Below, one piece after another: positions 61,041-64,000 of a stretch of 64,000 nucleotides of DNA; position 1 is the first letter of the stretch, and the number at the start of each line of letters is the position of its first letter. The notes under the pieces were generated by a model. It did not search any database, had not been told where the DNA came from, and was given only the letters and a program-made list of their open reading frames with translations. The stretch spans positions 1 to 64,000 of the forward strand of contig CAZZJS010000004.1 in NCBI GenBank assembly GCA_964654855.1. Reading direction: 5' to 3'. The position numbers and the translations under genes were made by a program. The DNA comes from JALZUV01 sp964654855. Its GTDB lineage: Bacteria; Pseudomonadota; Alphaproteobacteria; Rickettsiales; JALZUV01.

Positions 61041-63484
61041 TCTTCTTTCTCCGCCTCTTCGAAGAAATCGAACAACCAGTCTTTCGGCTTCAGGCCTTTT
61101 TCAGACATAATTTTCGTCATCGCATTGAGCCCAGGCTCTTTGGCTGAAAGCAATGCCACCTGCGTCTTTAACTGGCGAAGGTCAAGCTCTGCCACAATGG
61201 ATTGCTTGCCACGTTTGAGTAAAAATTGCCGACGCCGTAAATTCATCTTACCCAAATATTCAGTTTCCACGGGCGTAAGACCAAAGATTTGTGAATATTC
61301 CTGCGGCTTTGCTGCAGGGTTTGGCATGTAAATTTGTGTAGCTACTTGCTGCATAATTTGCGCACTTAAGGGGCTGGCAAGCGCTTCTTCAGCTTTTTCA
61401 GTCGCCATAATCACGATAGCATTTCGGCTACGTAACTTTTCTAACCATTCACCCAAACGCGAAGCAAAAATGGGGTTATTCATCAACTCCCATGCCTCAT
61501 CTAGCACGATAATCGTAGGTTCACCATTGAGCTGCTCCACTATTCGATGCAACAGGTAGGAAACCACAGCTGGCATCGCTTTTTTTGCAATCGTTAAAGC
61601 GGTTAAATCAAACCCTATTTTACGTGCCGTTGAAACATCTAACTCATCTTCCACATGATCGAACCAACGAGAAAACTCCCCCTGCTTATACCAACCATAC
61701 ATTTTAGTCGCTAGCTTAGGTGATTGCTCTTTTAGATAATCAATTAGTGGTGTTAAACAACGTTCTTCTTTTGGTAATGTATAAATATAATCTAATGCTT
61801 TCTCAAAATCTGGCCAAAATTCCTCGCTCAATTCAGGGCGATAGAACTTATCCGCTCGCAACATCGCATCCAACCACATCAACAAGAATGAACGATTTTG
61901 TGGTGTCGCTTCCATTGCTAACGGGTTCATACGCGGCATTTTATGAAAACTTGGACGCTCCTGCTCTTTCGACTCATGCGCCACTCTGCGGTCAATGAAA
62001 TAATATTCTGACTCTATAGAACGTAGGAAAATTTCTGCCCCTCGATCTCGATCAAGAAAATACACTTTTGGTTGAAATTTTTGCACCTCTGAAAGCAAAA
62101 AATTCAACAAAACGGTTTTACCCACTCCTTCGGGGCCAATAATAGCTGTATGCCCGTTATTATCGATATGAAAATTGAAGAAATACGGTGTTTGTGCCGC
62201 TGTATGAAAAACCGTAACAGGTGGCCCCCACGGCCCTCCACTGGCCAGTCCAGCAGGATAATTACTGATATTAGCAAAGCCACCAACACGCGCTGCGGCA
62301 ATGGAACGTAGACGTCGCAAAAACTCAAAATTCCCAGGAAGCTGCGACCAGTAAACTTCTTCAAATTTAATATCCTCACGCATGGCAATAATGCCAATGC
62401 CGTTCAGCGCCCGCACTACATGCGACACATTCTCTTCCATTTTCTTAACCGTATCGCCTAGAACAAAAACGCTGAGCTGCTGTTCACCAAAATCGACGCT
62501 GGTTTTGACATCACTCTGCAAAATTTCAGACAACCCTGTTAAAGTTGGAAGCTCTTCTTCACCACTTAAGTCAAAAACTTCTTTTTGCTTTTTATATTCA
62601 CTCAGCGCTTTCTTCGCATTGATAAAGTCCATCGATTGAGTAATGATAAATTCTGCTGGAACTTGCAGCAAAAGATCAATCGAATCTGTTGGTAATTCGC
62701 GATATTCTTTCACACTTAAAATACCACCAAATCGCCTACGACCATCAGGCTCTCGCACTTCCATTGCGTTAAATCCAAAGGTCACTTCTTGCGCTGTCAG
62801 ATAGTCATCCAAACCAATATCGGGCAGCGGCATTGGCTGATCCAGTAAAGTGGTTAGCTTGCTTAGAAAGCTAATTGGCTCAGAATAAACAGTATTATTT
62901 TTTTCATAAAAGCCGAGCTTTCTTGCCCCAAAACCTGAAAGATTCTCGTGAATACGATCAACGGTTTCAGTTAAATCATTCTTTGCTGACTCTAAAAACT
63001 TCCAACGACTTTTACGCTCCATCGCAGGAATTATAGATTTCACAAAGGTCGGTAAGTTCCCCATATCTGCCGTCTCACCTTCTTTAACGATGGTAAGATA
63101 CACTTCATTCACATAGCTATGCTCCCAGTCTTTCAACTCATTCCATACACCATTTAACACTTTGGAAAAATTAGGTGGATAATCCCCTTTGGGTTTAAGA
63201 GATGCTTTACGACGTATCGTATGCAGCCAAATAGCATAATCCGTACTTAAAATTGATTGGCTAATCGCTTTACGTATCGCGCCGCGCAAATCTTCATTTT
63301 CTTGCGCAATATCTTCGTAGGTAAACCCTACCACCTTCAATGTTTGAAGTAATTCGCCATTCTTAGTGAGAATCGTATGTGGGTCAACATGGCAGGCATA
63401 GGGGCAAAAAGCAGCTTCATCGACATCGTCTGCAATATCGCGCAGCTCTTGCAAATCTTCTGATTTTCGTTTCAGCAAACTCAT
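61037..63484 (-). CDS. virB4: Type IV secretion ATPase VirB4
   Basis: 815 aa. An N-terminal CagE/VirB4 domain (AAFCPYACHVDPHTILTKNGELLQTLKVVGFTYED), then Walker A TAIIGPEGVGKTVLLNFLL near residue 450 and Walker B TIIVLDEAWELMNNP near residue 660. VirB4 energises assembly and substrate passage. No VirB3 helices are fused at the N-terminus, and no virB3 gene lies between virB2 and virB4. The virB6 start overlaps its stop by 4 nt. Confidence 0.97.
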   Translation of the reverse strand: MSLLKRKSEDLQELRDIADDVDEAAFCPYACHVDPHTILTKNGELLQTLKVVGFTYEDIAQENEDLRGAIRKAISQSILSTDYAIWLHTIRRKASLKPKGDYPPNFSKVLNGVWNELKDWEHSYVNEVYLTIVKEGETADMGNLPTFVKSIIPAMERKSRWKFLESAKNDLTETVDRIHENLSGFGARKLGFYEKNNTVYSEPISFLSKLTTLLDQPMPLPDIGLDDYLTAQEVTFGFNAMEVREPDGRRRFGGILSVKEYRELPTDSIDLLLQVPAEFIITQSMDFINAKKALSEYKKQKEVFDLSGEEELPTLTGLSEILQSDVKTSVDFGEQQLSVFVLGDTVKKMEENVSHVVRALNGIGIIAMREDIKFEEVYWSQLPGNFEFLRRLRSIAAARVGGFANISNYPAGLASGGPWGPPVTVFHTAAQTPYFFNFHIDNNGHTAIIGPEGVGKTVLLNFLLSEVQKFQPKVYFLDRDRGAEIFLRSIESEYYFIDRRVAHESKEQERPSFHKMPRMNPLAMEATPQNRSFLLMWLDAMLRADKFYRPELSEEFWPDFEKALDYIYTLPKEERCLTPLIDYLKEQSPKLATKMYGWYKQGEFSRWFDHVEDELDVSTARKIGFDLTALTIAKKAMPAVVSYLLHRIVEQLNGEPTIIVLDEAWELMNNPIFASRLGEWLEKLRSRNAIVIMATEKAEEALASPLSAQIMQQVATQIYMPNPAAKPQEYSQIFGLTPVETEYLGKMNLRRRQFLLKRGKQSIVAELDLRQLKTQVALLSAKEPGLNAMTKIMSEKGLKPKDWLFDFFEEAEKEE

Positions 63485-63490
63485 AAATTA

Positions 63491-64000
63491 CTATGGCGTT
63501 GTTGGCGGAAGCGTTACAGGTGGAAGCGGTAATGACGGAATCGTTGGTGGAGTTATAGGCCCTCCCAAAGGCGGCGTCGGTAAAGACGGGATTGTTTGCA
63601 CTGGTCGAACAGCATTGGTACGCCTCAGATCACCTGATCCACAACCGTAAAGCAACGGATCTCCTCCTAAGGCACTTACGATGCCCGTAGAGCCAAACAC
63701 CATTGCCACACCAACCGCTACTACCATCGTCATGCCCCAAGATACTTTCGCAAAGAGTGCACCAATGCCTAAAATAATAATGGCCAATGTTGCTATTCCC
63801 TTGCCAACTGGCCCCGTGAACCATCCCAGCATATTACAAAATATCAATTCGATGGAAACAACAGAAGCCACCCCACCAACACACATAGTATTGTTGTAAC
63901 TTAAGTTACCAACATCGCCAGCAGCATTATAAACAGGCACTCCTAAAGATTGCACAATTCCCACTGCACCAAACATGGTGGCAATTCCCACTGCAACAAG
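63491..64000 (-). CDS. virB2: VirB2/TrbC-like pilin with tandem pilin units, partial (runs off the right edge)
   Basis: At least 170 aa; the frame stays open to the window edge, so the true start lies outside. One full VirB2-like unit is visible: CNMLGWFTGPVGKGIATLAIIILGIGALFAKVSWGMTMVVAVGVAMVFGSTGIVSALGG. Ahead of it AVGIATMFGAVGIVQSLGVPV repeats the second helix of that unit, so a preceding pilin unit is fused in frame. The tail is Pro-rich (TPPLGGPITPPTIPSLPLPP). VirB2 forms the T4SS pilus. The virB4 gene starts 6 nt downstream. Confidence 0.75.
   Translation of the reverse strand, partial: LVAVGIATMFGAVGIVQSLGVPVYNAAGDVGNLSYNNTMCVGGVASVVSIELIFCNMLGWFTGPVGKGIATLAIIILGIGALFAKVSWGMTMVVAVGVAMVFGSTGIVSALGGDPLLYGCGSGDLRRTNAVRPVQTIPSLPTPPLGGPITPPTIPSLPLPPVTLPPTTP

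Noticed and set aside
61037..63484. VirB3-VirB4 fusion
   Set aside because: The N-terminus of VirB4 is hydrophilic with no pair of membrane helices; virB3 is probably outside the window or absent.

Overview
The window comes from an alphaproteobacterium. The left edge holds the 5' end of a 16S rRNA gene on the minus strand. Three gene neighbourhoods are typical of that class: rpsF-rpsR-DUF2232-rplI, a coiled-coil gene with zapA, 6S RNA and the 5-formyl-THF cyclo-ligase gene, and tsaE-amgK-murU. A P-type type IV secretion system (T4SS) with a second, unlinked virB8-virB9 pair recalls the rvh system of Rickettsiales. However, flagellar genes, a fairly broad central metabolism and cell-wall recycling genes argue against a strongly reduced obligate parasite. 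I cannot assign a genus; a basal or extracellular Rickettsiales-like lineage, or a neighbouring order, is the best guess.

Layout. Positions 1-780 hold the 16S 5' end and its promoter/leader. Positions 780-7275 hold a carboxyltransferase-domain protein without a biotin carrier, a large protein with a lysozyme-like motif, yciA, a bolA-grxD pair, a Gln/Pro-rich lipoprotein and a small acetyltransferase. Positions 7300-18400 hold an acidic repeat protein, slyX, tkt, the zapA region, 6S RNA (ssrS), fau, a YmdB-like phosphodiesterase, a TPR protein and yebC. Positions 18400-24000 hold a large exported TPR protein, iscX and tsaE-amgK-murU. Positions 23956-31650 hold three exported proteins of unknown function, one of them 1192 residues and Cys-rich, divergent from the second virB8-virB9 pair. 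Positions 31650-43550 are mostly housekeeping: lipB, a transaldolase-like aldolase, a SixA-like phosphatase, ppk, mdh, sucC, rplI, rpsR, rpsF and fabD. Between ppk and mdh lies an unannotated, apparently pseudoknotted RNA. Positions 43600-51140 form a flagellar block: flgI, a short flgJ, a flgN-like gene, a very long flgK, flgL, fliW and fliB. Positions 51146-64000 (minus strand) form a T4SS operon reading virB2-like, virB4, virB6, virB8, virB9, virB10, virB11, virD4, serB and an M23 peptidase gene.

How it fits together. The main T4SS operon supplies the channel, its ATPases and the coupling protein. Its VirB9 keeps only the N-terminal domain plus a Pro/Met-rich tail, while the distant copy (30877-31650) has both domains. 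The two loci probably build one apparatus. The exported Cys-rich module next to the second pair, and the M23 peptidase at the end of the operon, are the best candidates for undescribed T4SS or envelope components. The flagellar block has a sigma-54-like promoter and a FliW regulator that is unusual for Alphaproteobacteria, plus a flagellin-methylase-like gene.

All calls are from reading the sequence and from remembered family features; no database search was run.
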